Positions 7,972 to 15,767 of a DNA stretch of 44,807 nt are shown here, in pieces (the first letter of the stretch is position 1; every line of letters starts with the position of its first letter). The notes under the pieces are model-generated. The model had not been told where the DNA came from. It did no database searches and was given only the letters and a program-made list of their open reading frames with translations. The stretch comes from Loktanella sp. (GTDB taxonomy: Bacteria > Pseudomonadota > Alphaproteobacteria > Rhodobacterales > Rhodobacteraceae): the NCBI GenBank assembly GCA_003551805.1, contig PUNR01000103.1, positions 1 to 44,807 on the forward strand. Direction: 5' to 3'. A program made the translations under genes and the position numbers.

Positions 7972-9807
7972 ATGCCCCGATCCATGATTGATCTGCGCCG
8001 CTTTCTTTTGTCGATCCACCCCTATGACAGTCTGCCGGACGCTGATCTAGAGCGCGTCCTGACCCAATTTACCCGCCTGCCGATGCACAAGGGCGACGTG
8101 ATCTATCCGATCAACGCACCCTGCGACGGGCTTTACGTCATTCTTGATGGCGAGGTTGAAATCACCTCTGACAGCGGCGAGATCGTCTCGCAGCTGAGTT
8201 CCCGGAATTCTTTTGGTGAACGTGGTCTGATGCGTGATGGCAAGACCGGCACCAATGCCCGCGCGCTTACCGATGGTGAACTGCTGTTGCTGCCGACGGA
8301 TGCCTTTCGCGATCTGATTGCAGTGAATGCCGGTGCACACCGCTTTTTCACCCGTGGCCGGGGGCGCGAGGCCGCTGATGCGACCCGCCCCGCCACGCTG
8401 ACCGAAACCCGTGTCGATCAGCTGATGGCTGGCGATCCTGTTACCTGCACGGCAGATGACACCATCACCGACGCCGCCAAACTGATGCGCCAGCACCGGA
8501 TTTCTTGCCTGCCCGTCATGCAGGGCGCCAAACTGGCGGGGATCGTGACGCTGCACGACATCAACAACCGTGTCGTGGCCGAAGGGCTGGATACGGGCCT
8601 GCCCGTCCACCACATCATGACTGCCGATCCTGAAACGTTGCCACCGTCGGCGATCGGGTCTGATGTGTTGCATATGATGATGGAACGCCGTTTCGGGCAT
8701 GTCCCTATCGTCGATCAGGGCAAGTTGCTGGGCGTCGTCACCCAGACCAACCTGACGCGGTTTCAGGCGACAAATTCCGCATCCTTGGTGCGCGACGTCG
8801 TGCGCGCCAGCACCCCCGAGGCGATGGCCGCTGCTACAGCACGCATACCGCAGCTCCTGGTCCAGTTGGTTGGCGCGGGAAACCGGCATGAAACCGTCAC
8901 CCGCCTGATTACCGATATCGCCGACGCGATCACCCGCCGCCTGCTGGCGCTGGCCGAAGAAAAGCTTGGCCCGCCACCGGTGCCGTATCTGTGGCTGGCT
9001 TGCGGGTCGCAGGGCCGGCAGGAACAGACCGGCATCTCGGATCAGGACAATTGTCTGATGCTGGATGATGCCGCCACTGACGGCGATATGGCTTATTTTG
9101 CGGATCTGGCGAAATTCGTCAGCGACGGGTTGGATCAGGCGGGCTATTTCTATTGCCCTGGCGATATGATGGCGACCAACCCGCGCTGGTGCCAGCCCGT
9201 CCGCGTCTGGCGCAGCTATTTCCGGCGCTGGATCGACAGCCCCAGCACCGAGGCGCAGATGTTGGCATCTGTGATGTTCGATCTGCGGCCCATCGGCGGC
9301 ACGCGGTCCCTGTTCGAGGATCTGCATCGCGAGACGCTCGAATCCGCTGCGCGCAATTCGATTTTTGTGGCGCATATGGTGTCGAATTCGCTGAAACATA
9401 ACCCGCCACTGGGCCTGCTGCGGGGCTTTGCGACTTTGCGCAGCGGTGAACATAAAAACCTGATTGATATGAAAATGAACGGTGTGATTCCCGTTGTCGA
9501 TCTTGGCCGGATCTATGCGCTGCGCGGCCAGCTTGACAGCGTCAACACCCGCGCGCGGATCGCAAGCGCACACGGCGCGGGGTTAATCAGCCAGACCGGG
9601 GGGCGGGATCTGCTTGATGCGTATGACCTGATCGCCCAGACGCGGCTGGATCATCAGGCAAGGTTGATCCGCACGGGGCGCAAACCGGACAATTTCATGT
9701 CCCCGAATGTGCTGTCCGAATTTGAACGCAGCCACCTGCGCGACGCCTTTGTCGTCGTGCGCACGATGCAGTCTGCCGTGACCCAAGGGCGCGGTGTGAT
9801 TGGCTGA
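7972..9807 (+). CDS. cNMP-binding/CBS/DUF294 nucleotidyltransferase-like protein
   Basis: A 611-residue soluble signalling protein. In order it has a cyclic-nucleotide-binding-like domain (about residues 20-128, with GLYVILDGEVEI and FGERGLM), two CBS domains (about 145-265), and a DUF294/GlnD-like nucleotidyltransferase domain. The last carries ACGSQGRQEQTGISDQDN; Gly345-Ser346 with Asp357 and Asp359 form the GS...DxD catalytic pattern. A C-terminal DUF294-associated helical domain follows. The cNMP phosphate cassette lacks the usual R-S/T-A run, so the ligand may not be cAMP. I chose the ATG at 7972 because AAGG lies nine bases before it; the ATG at 7963 has no space for one. In other proteobacteria similar genes sit beside acetate-type symporters and a DnaQ-like gene, as here. 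It may nucleotidylate or otherwise control the transporter; that is inference. Confidence 0.88.
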   Translation: MPRSMIDLRRFLLSIHPYDSLPDADLERVLTQFTRLPMHKGDVIYPINAPCDGLYVILDGEVEITSDSGEIVSQLSSRNSFGERGLMRDGKTGTNARALTDGELLLLPTDAFRDLIAVNAGAHRFFTRGRGREAADATRPATLTETRVDQLMAGDPVTCTADDTITDAAKLMRQHRISCLPVMQGAKLAGIVTLHDINNRVVAEGLDTGLPVHHIMTADPETLPPSAIGSDVLHMMMERRFGHVPIVDQGKLLGVVTQTNLTRFQATNSASLVRDVVRASTPEAMAAATARIPQLLVQLVGAGNRHETVTRLITDIADAITRRLLALAEEKLGPPPVPYLWLACGSQGRQEQTGISDQDNCLMLDDAATDGDMAYFADLAKFVSDGLDQAGYFYCPGDMMATNPRWCQPVRVWRSYFRRWIDSPSTEAQMLASVMFDLRPIGGTRSLFEDLHRETLESAARNSIFVAHMVSNSLKHNPPLGLLRGFATLRSGEHKNLIDMKMNGVIPVVDLGRIYALRGQLDSVNTRARIASAHGAGLISQTGGRDLLDAYDLIAQTRLDHQARLIRTGRKPDNFMSPNVLSEFERSHLRDAFVVVRTMQSAVTQGRGVIG

Positions 9808-9872
9808 CATCCCCGGCCCGTTGTGATCGACAGGGCGGACCAGGGACAAGACACAGACCAAGGAGACCAAGA

Positions 9873-10397
9873 ATGTATGTCGATATTATCACGATCGTCG
9901 CCGCAGGCTTTGCCGCCGCAGGCGTCGCGCTGATCCTGAACCGGCTGACAGGCCGGCGCTTGCCACGCTGGATCGTGCCCGCCTTTGCTGGCGGGGGTAT
10001 GATCCTGATGAGCCTGACCAACGAATACCGCTGGTATCCGCGCACATTGACCCTGTTACCTAGCGGGTACGAAGTCATCTCGACCGGTGATTACTCAGCG
10101 CCGTTCAGCCCCTGGACCTATGTGCTGCCCTATGTGAACCGTTTTGCGGCGGTTGATGTTGCGGGCGTCCAGCGCAATGCAAACCTGCCTGATCTGCGCT
10201 TGACGAATGTTGTGTTCTTCATGCGCTGGCAGCCTGTTCAGATGCGCACGGCTGTGTTTGACTGCGCACAAGGCCGGTCCGCGCTGATCGATGGCGATGT
10301 GGTGTTTCAGGACGATGGTTCTATCCGCGTGCCGCGCTGGGACCAGACCGGACCGGATGACCCCGCAACAGCCCTTGTCTGTCAGGAGCCTGTATAA
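9873..10397 (+). CDS. Uncharacterised membrane protein of the acetate module
   Basis: A 174-residue protein I do not recognise. Two hydrophobic helices occupy about residues 5-24 and 32-49, followed by a region of about 120 residues, probably periplasmic, with two cysteines (Cys129 and Cys171) and a repeated aromatic character (YRWYP, WTYVLPYVN). A strong ribosome-binding site (AAGGAG) precedes the ATG. Its stop overlaps the start of the next gene (TAATG), so it is coupled to the sensor-like exonuclease. A role as a periplasmic sensing or scaffolding partner of that protein is plausible but unproven. Confidence 0.75.
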   Translation: MYVDIITIVAAGFAAAGVALILNRLTGRRLPRWIVPAFAGGGMILMSLTNEYRWYPRTLTLLPSGYEVISTGDYSAPFSPWTYVLPYVNRFAAVDVAGVQRNANLPDLRLTNVVFFMRWQPVQMRTAVFDCAQGRSALIDGDVVFQDDGSIRVPRWDQTGPDDPATALVCQEPV

Positions 10398-11854
10398 TGT
10401 TTGACCGGCTTCGCCCGCGCCAGCGCACCCTTGCTTTCTTCGCTTTGCTCGCACTTGCCTGCATCGGCGGTGTGGCCGGTGCCATGGTGCTGGCCGATAG
10501 CCGGCTTGACCATGCAGACCCAAGATCAGCCCTGATCAGCGCGGGGCTGATGGCCTGTTTTGGTATTCTGGGTATCTGTGCGGTGATGTGGTTCATTTTT
10601 GACGACATGGTCGTGCGTCCGATGGAACGGCTTGCTGCCGCGATGCAGGCCCATGCCGCCACCGACATGCGGCGCGGCATCGATATTGAAATGGCCCGTC
10701 ATCTGGGTGATCTGGCAAAAGGGGCGGCCGCCCTGACGGCCCGCCTTTCTGCCGCCCGCGAAGAGGCGGACGACCATCTGACGCGTTACACCAGCAAGCT
10801 TGCGGCAGAGCGGGAATATCTGACGCGTATCCTGTCCGCGATCCCTGCTGCTGTGCTGATGGTCAGTCCGGATCACCGCGTTGCGCTATATGACGGGCAT
10901 GCGGCGATGATGCTGGATGACCAGCACCATCTGGGGCTGGGACAAAAGGTGTTTGATTACTTCGATGAAACCTATTTGCGCGCCGCTTTGTCGAACCTGC
11001 ACGCCAGCGGCCATGGCACGCTGGACCAGCAGGTGGCCACCGCTGATGGTGCGCGCCTGCTGGATGTGACCTTGCACTATCTGGGGGCGGAACAAGGCTA
11101 TATGCTCAGCTTTCCTGTTCCGCGCGAAACCAGCCCAGCCCGCCCTGTCGTCTTTGATTTCGAGATGACCAGCCGCACAGCAACAGGTGACATTGCCGAA
11201 ATGCCGCTGCGCGAACTGACCTATGTCGTGTTCGATACCGAAACCACAGGATTTTTGCCCAACAAAGATGAAGTCGTCCAGATCGGGGCGTTGCGTGTCG
11301 TGAATGGCCAGCAAGCGCCGGGCGAGGTGCTTGATATTCTGGTCAACCCCGGTCGTCCGATCCCTGCCCGTTCAACTGCGGTGCACCGGATCACCGACCA
11401 GATGGTCAAAGATGCCCCCGCCATGCCGGAAGCCGGACGCAAGTTTCACAGCTTTGCCCGTGACGCGGTGCTGGTTGCGCATAACGCGCCTTTCGATCTG
11501 GCGTTCTTTCACCGCTATTCCGCGCAGATCGGTGCAAAGTTCGACCATCCGGTGCTGGACACCGTGTTGATTTCTGCCGTGCTGTTTGGTGTGACCGAAG
11601 GCCATACGCTGGATGAACTGGCGGCCCGTCTGGATGTCAAGATACTGGACGAACACCGCCACACAGCGCTTGGTGATGCGATTGCGACGCGTGATGTGTT
11701 CCTGCGCATGGTGCCGATGCTGGAGGCGCGGGGCCTGACTACCTTTGGCGCGTTGCTGAACGAAATCCGCAAACACAAACGTCTGCTGCCGGATATGAAC
11801 GAGACGCCGAAACCTGCCGCGGGTGCGGTGAAGGTGCGGCCGGTGTCGGGGTAA
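10397..11854 (+). CDS. Membrane-anchored HAMP/PAS-like protein with DnaQ-type 3'-5' exonuclease domain
   Basis: A 485-residue protein with the layout of a membrane sensor but with a nuclease as output. Two transmembrane helices (about 12-33 and 44-68) are followed by a HAMP-like linker and coiled coil (about 69-140), a PAS-like domain starting ILSAIPAAVLMVSPDHRVALYD (about 145-240), and a DEDDh exonuclease domain (about 274-445). The catalytic set is complete: Asp280 and Glu282 (FDTETTG), Asp367 (HNAPFD), His422 and Asp427 (HTALGDA). The domain resembles the proofreading subunit of DNA polymerase III, but the anchoring argues against a role in replication. Comparable genes sit next to acetate symporters in Pseudomonas and Vibrio as I recall. 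The substrate could be DNA, RNA or a small linear dinucleotide. The stop codon lies inside a palindromic repeat. Confidence 0.88.
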   Translation: MFDRLRPRQRTLAFFALLALACIGGVAGAMVLADSRLDHADPRSALISAGLMACFGILGICAVMWFIFDDMVVRPMERLAAAMQAHAATDMRRGIDIEMARHLGDLAKGAAALTARLSAAREEADDHLTRYTSKLAAEREYLTRILSAIPAAVLMVSPDHRVALYDGHAAMMLDDQHHLGLGQKVFDYFDETYLRAALSNLHASGHGTLDQQVATADGARLLDVTLHYLGAEQGYMLSFPVPRETSPARPVVFDFEMTSRTATGDIAEMPLRELTYVVFDTETTGFLPNKDEVVQIGALRVVNGQQAPGEVLDILVNPGRPIPARSTAVHRITDQMVKDAPAMPEAGRKFHSFARDAVLVAHNAPFDLAFFHRYSAQIGAKFDHPVLDTVLISAVLFGVTEGHTLDELAARLDVKILDEHRHTALGDAIATRDVFLRMVPMLEARGLTTFGALLNEIRKHKRLLPDMNETPKPAAGAVKVRPVSG

Positions 11855-11866
11855 ACCCCGACCTAC
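11843..11866. repeat. REP-like palindrome between convergent genes
   Basis: GTGTCGGGGTAAACCCCGAC plus CTAC forms a tight palindrome (TCGGGG/CCCCGA core). It contains the TAA stop of the plus-strand exonuclease gene (11852-11854) and the TAG stop of the minus-strand OmpA-like gene (11863-11865). A related inverted doublet lies at 39673-39737. It may also act as a two-way terminator. Confidence 0.7.
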
Positions 11867-13401
11867 CTTTCGGTCAGTTTCAATTCGATCCGGCGGTTCT
11901 GTGCCCGCGCCTCGGGCGTGTTGTCGGGGTTCAGCGGCTGGTATTCGCCAAAGCCGTTGGCGGCCAGACGGCGGGGGTCGATGCCCAGATCTTGTGCCAT
12001 GAACAAAACCACCGATAAGGCGCGCGCCTGACTAAGTTCCCAATTCGTGGAAAAACGCCCGCCGGGGGACACGGGGATATCATCTGTGTGCCCGTCTACG
12101 CGGATGATCCAGTCGATTCCGTCGGGGATGTCATCTGCAATGTCGCGCAGGATACCCGCGATATTCGCGATTTCGGCACGGCCAAGCGGTGACAGATCGG
12201 CTTGGCCAACGTCGAACAGCACCTCGGATGAAAAGACGAAACGGTCGCCTTCGATCCTGATCCGGTCCTGTCCTTCCAGAACCTGCCGCAACTGGCCGAA
12301 AAAGTCGGACCGGAAGCGCGCCAGATTTTCTGTTTCTTCCTGCAGGCGAAGCGTTTCTGCCTCTAGCCGGATGCGTTCAGCCTCTTCCAGAACACGGCGC
12401 TGGCGTTCTTCGGATGCGACGCGGGCCAGTGCGGTGTTCAACTGGGCGCCCAGCGTTTCGATCTGCACCTGCGCTTCGCGGTCGGCGTCTTCGGCAATGT
12501 TCAGCAGGGTTTGCAAGGTGCCGACCTGATTGCGCAGCGCAAGGATCTGTTCGTTCAGCACCGCGACCTGCCGCTGGCTTTCGGCGGATAACGCTTCTTG
12601 TTCGGACAAGGTGGCATTGGCGATGGCAAGCAGGTTGGCTTGTCTTTCGGCCTCTGTCATCGCCTCGGCGCGTTCGGTGTCCAGCGCGTCCTGTGCGGCG
12701 CGGGCGGCGGCCAGCATGGTCAGCGTTTCCTCGGCCTCGCGCCGTTGGCGTTCAAGGTTCAGGGTCATCGCGGTCAGTTCGGCATCGGCGTTTTCCAGCC
12801 TTTCGCGCAAGGCGGCAGCGGCGGCAGCATCTGTCAGGCGTTCTGCTTCCAGTGCACTGATCTGGGCGGCGTCTTCGTCGCGTGCGGTTTCAAGATCAGC
12901 GACAAGGGCTTCCAGCGCCTCGCGGCGTGCGGCGGCAAGGCGTGCGGCCTCTGCGCCGGCGTCAATTTCGTCACGCGCTTGAGCAAGTGCGAGGTTCAGC
13001 GCGTCCTGCTGCGATATAAGCTGGTCCTGCGCATCTTGCAGCCCTGCAATCGTTTGCTGTGCTGCGCGCTGGTCCGCTAAAAGACCGGCGACCTGCGCTT
13101 CGAACCCTGAAATCTGGCTTTGCGCTTCGTCCAGCGCCAGATCTTGCGCCGCGCGTTCGGCGATCAGCGCTGCGGTCCGGTCGCGTTCAAGGCCCAAGGT
13201 CGCGGCAAGGGCGGCCATTTCATTGGACAGGCTGTCGAGTTCACTTTCCTGCCCGGTAATCGTTTCTCGCAAGGCAAACTGGATCACCATGAAGATGCTA
13301 AGCACGAACATCAGCACCAGCAAGATGCCCGTCATCGCATCGACGAAACCCGGCCAGATGGCGTTCTGGAACCGGTTGGATGATCTGCGGCTAAGCGCCA
13401 T
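11863..13401 (-). CDS. MotB/OmpA-like protein with long periplasmic coiled coil
   Basis: A 512-residue inner-membrane-anchored, peptidoglycan-binding protein. One N-terminal transmembrane helix (about residues 14-44, AIWPGFVDAMTGILLVLMF) contains Asp21, in the place of the ion-carrying aspartate of MotB/ExbD-type stators. Next come about 320 residues of almost continuous heptad-rich, Ala/Glu/Gln/Arg sequence predicting a very long coiled coil. A C-terminal OmpA domain follows, with VLFDVGQADLS, HTDDIPVS and the NWELSQARA peptidoglycan-binding motif. The gene starts three bases after the stop of the MotA/ExbB-like gene, so the two should form one channel-stator complex spanning from inner membrane to cell wall. 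It is longer than flagellar MotB, and a separate motB exists at 21718, so this is not the flagellar stator. Confidence 0.9.
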   Translation of the reverse strand: MALSRRSSNRFQNAIWPGFVDAMTGILLVLMFVLSIFMVIQFALRETITGQESELDSLSNEMAALAATLGLERDRTAALIAERAAQDLALDEAQSQISGFEAQVAGLLADQRAAQQTIAGLQDAQDQLISQQDALNLALAQARDEIDAGAEAARLAAARREALEALVADLETARDEDAAQISALEAERLTDAAAAAALRERLENADAELTAMTLNLERQRREAEETLTMLAAARAAQDALDTERAEAMTEAERQANLLAIANATLSEQEALSAESQRQVAVLNEQILALRNQVGTLQTLLNIAEDADREAQVQIETLGAQLNTALARVASEERQRRVLEEAERIRLEAETLRLQEETENLARFRSDFFGQLRQVLEGQDRIRIEGDRFVFSSEVLFDVGQADLSPLGRAEIANIAGILRDIADDIPDGIDWIIRVDGHTDDIPVSPGGRFSTNWELSQARALSVVLFMAQDLGIDPRRLAANGFGEYQPLNPDNTPEARAQNRRIELKLTER

Positions 13402-13404
13402 GGA

Positions 13405-14553
13405 TCAACCCCGACCCTTGATTGCTGTGGCCAAGGTCGCCAGATCGTCGCGCAGCGCGCTGATGCTTTCCTGACGTCCGGCAGAGATTTCTTCAAGCAA
13501 GCGCAGCAATTGCACATCAATCGACCGCAGCCGCATCCGGCTTTCGGCGTCGATGCCGCCCATGCCGCTGTCATCCAGCTTTTTGATTAACTGGTCCTGC
13601 CCGTTGGCCACGCGTTCCAGCATGATGGGGGTGTCGCTGGTGGTGGTGGCTTGTGCCAGCATTTCAATCGCGCTGGCCAGCGCCTGAAAACGCCGGTCGG
13701 TGGTTTCGCGGTCTGACGCGCTTTGACCCAGCATGATCTGGATCGTATCTGTCAATTCGCCCAACTGTTCGACGACGGCAGCAGCGGCTGCGCCACCGCC
13801 GCCTGTGCCTTCGTCGCCGTCAATGCCGACGCGGGTGATGGTGGACATCCATTCTTCCAACTCGCGGTAGAACCGGTTTTGCCCGTGCCCTGCGAAAAGT
13901 TCCAGAAGACCCACAACCAGCGATCCTGCAAGCCCCAGCAAAGAGCTGGAAAAGGCCGTGCCCATGCCGCCCAGCTGATCCTCTAGTCCGGCCTGAAGCC
14001 GCCCGAAGATATCGGCACCGGATTCGTTTTCGCCGGGGTTCAGGGACCTGATTGTTTCGACCAGCGCGGGAACCGTCGTGGCCAGCCCGTAAAACGTACC
14101 CAGTAGGCCAAGGAAAATCAGCACATTGCCAATGTAGCGGGTAATTTCGCGGTCTTCGTCGATACGCTGTGCGACAGAATCAAGGATCGACCGGCCAGAG
14201 CTGGACGAAATCTGCGTTCTGGCCCCGCGCGACCGTAGCAACGTCGCCAATGGTGCCAATAGTGATGGCGCGGCGGTGAAGTTGTGGCCACCGGTTTCGC
14301 GTGCGAAGCTTTCGATCCAGCGGACCGAATTCATCAGCAGGAACACCTGATTGAAACATGACAGTACGCCCAGCACGAAAACCGCCACAATGACGCCGTT
14401 CAGGTAGGGGTTTGACATAAAGATCGATCTGATCTGGTTCAGTCCCAGATACAGCCCCGCCGCGACCAGCACGATCACGGTCAACATGAACAGCAATTGC
14501 CGGATGGGTTGGGAAAACTGTGCCGTTATCTTAGCTGCCCGTTTTTCTGACAC
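13405..14553 (-). CDS. MotA/TolQ/ExbB-like proton-channel protein
   Basis: A 382-residue inner-membrane protein. Hydrophobic helices lie at about residues 18-38, 52-75, 138-160 (NVLIFLGLLGTFYGLATTVP) and 196-220 (GMGTAFSSSLLGLAGSLVVG), the last two being the conserved MotA/ExbB pair. A cytoplasmic loop lies between helices 2 and 3. The C-terminal 150 residues contain a Gly/Ala linker and further helical, partly coiled sequence. The start is GTG at 14551-14553: an in-frame TGA lies three codons upstream and a GAGGA ribosome-binding site precedes it. The next gene is the OmpA-like partner. The function is unknown; likely roles are energising an envelope process or generating motion against peptidoglycan. 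Confidence 0.88.
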   Translation of the reverse strand: MSEKRAAKITAQFSQPIRQLLFMLTVIVLVAAGLYLGLNQIRSIFMSNPYLNGVIVAVFVLGVLSCFNQVFLLMNSVRWIESFARETGGHNFTAAPSLLAPLATLLRSRGARTQISSSSGRSILDSVAQRIDEDREITRYIGNVLIFLGLLGTFYGLATTVPALVETIRSLNPGENESGADIFGRLQAGLEDQLGGMGTAFSSSLLGLAGSLVVGLLELFAGHGQNRFYRELEEWMSTITRVGIDGDEGTGGGGAAAAAVVEQLGELTDTIQIMLGQSASDRETTDRRFQALASAIEMLAQATTTSDTPIMLERVANGQDQLIKKLDDSGMGGIDAESRMRLRSIDVQLLRLLEEISAGRQESISALRDDLATLATAIKGRG

Positions 14554-14642
14554 GGAGGTTCATCCTCATATGGTGGTCGTTCCGTCCCCCCATAGCAGCA
14601 TATGGCGCGATAGCACTAAACCCAAATAAATTCGCGCGGCGC

Positions 14643-15173
14643 TTATGTTGCTGTCAAGGCACGAACGCGGTCGGCCAGCCAAGACAGATCGGCGTCCCTG
14701 ATGCCCATGTCTGTCAGGTGTGCGGCAGTATTGTAAAGGTATTCCGTATTCGGCCCGCGGCCGCCCACAGCCCGGGCGATCATCTGTGCCTGCCGTTCCA
14801 GATCGAACTGGCAATACTGGGCATGTGTCCGGTCCACAATATAGGCCAGAGCGTCGATTTTTTCGCCATCGTCGCAGGTCAGGGTCACGTGGTCTTCGTA
14901 GTAGGCAGATGACACTAGTTCGCGTTCGCGCAGCGTTTCCAGCACGGCGGGTTCTTCTTCGGGGGCAACCTGAAACGCGACGCCGGTGCATTGCCCGCCG
15001 GGCTGATGATCCAACGCCAGCACAAGGCCGGGGTCATCGGGCGTGCCGCGATGATGGATGGACAGCATACAGAAACTGCGGTGGTAGTCAGCCAGTCGCG
15101 CCTTGGTTGCACGCAGGGGGGTAAAGCCGGGGTTCCACAGCAGTGACCCATATCCGAAAACCCAAAGCGCCAT
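14643..15173 (-). CDS. chaC: ChaC-type gamma-glutamylcyclotransferase
   Basis: A 176-residue ChaC-family enzyme, predicted to cleave glutathione to 5-oxoproline and Cys-Gly in the cytoplasm. The family signature VFGYGSLLWNPGF is at the N-terminus, and the glutamate-rich RERELVSSAY segment holds the expected general-base glutamate. The length is typical of bacterial ChaC. AGGAAAGG lies about ten bases before the ATG. It is 60 bases downstream of idi on the same strand, so it may be read through from the bacteriochlorophyll operon, although no shared function is evident. Confidence 0.9.
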   Translation of the reverse strand: MALWVFGYGSLLWNPGFTPLRATKARLADYHRSFCMLSIHHRGTPDDPGLVLALDHQPGGQCTGVAFQVAPEEEPAVLETLRERELVSSAYYEDHVTLTCDDGEKIDALAYIVDRTHAQYCQFDLERQAQMIARAVGGRGPNTEYLYNTAAHLTDMGIRDADLSWLADRVRALTAT

Positions 15174-15233
15174 TGTCGCGATCCTTTCCTGTTGCGCCCC
15201 ATAAACACTTTTTGGGAGGCAACGAAAAGGGGC

Positions 15234-15767
15234 TCAGACCGCGCGCATCAAGTCGCCAAAGATCACATCCTGATAATCTTGCATATAGATGCGCAGCCAC
15301 GGCGTGTATTGGTCGGGGTGGCGGGTGACATCGGCGGACAGGTCGTAGAAATCGACCCAGCGGGTTGCCATCACCTCTGCGGGGTTTGGGGTGATCTTCA
15401 GGTCGCTCGGGGCGTCGGCGACGTAAACCTCGACCAGTTCGTGTTCGATCAGGCCGTTGCCCACGTCTGCGCGGTATTCGATCTGGTCGCGGTGCGCAGG
15501 ATAAAGACCCGTGATCCCCAATTCTTCGTCCAATCGGCGCAGCGCGCAGGTGGCGGGGTCTTCGTCCCATTCGGGATGCGTGCAGCAGGTGTTCGCCCAA
15601 AGTCCGGGCGTGTGGTATTTGCCCAACGCACGTTGCTGGATCAGCACGCGCCCGCGATTCATCACAAAGACGCTGACCGCCTTGTGTTTCAGCCCGCGCT
15701 GATGCGCCTCTAGCTTTTCTACCGGTTGCAGTTTGCCGTTGACCCAGGCCGGGATCATGATCGTCAC
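15234..15767 (-). CDS. idi: Isopentenyl-diphosphate delta-isomerase, type 1
   Basis: A 177-residue type 1 IPP isomerase (Nudix fold), converting isopentenyl diphosphate to dimethylallyl diphosphate for isoprenoid synthesis. The catalytic cysteine lies in NTCCTHP, the Nudix-like metal region is RRLDEELGI, and the second catalytic glutamate lies in NGLIEHELVEVY. The start GTG at 15765-15767 overlaps the bchP stop (GTGA) and aligns with the N-terminus of Rhodobacter Idi; an ATG at 15758 is the alternative. Placement after bchP is the classic arrangement in purple phototrophs and links prenyl supply to bacteriochlorophyll and carotenoid production. Confidence 0.95.
   Translation of the reverse strand: MTIMIPAWVNGKLQPVEKLEAHQRGLKHKAVSVFVMNRGRVLIQQRALGKYHTPGLWANTCCTHPEWDEDPATCALRRLDEELGITGLYPAHRDQIEYRADVGNGLIEHELVEVYVADAPSDLKITPNPAEVMATRWVDFYDLSADVTRHPDQYTPWLRIYMQDYQDVIFGDLMRAV

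Noticed and set aside
11863..14553. Zorya-type defence system (ZorA/ZorB)
   Set aside because: The channel and OmpA-like pair recalls ZorAB, but no ZorC, ZorD or ZorE-like gene is adjacent and the long coiled coil is in the OmpA-like protein, not in the channel protein.
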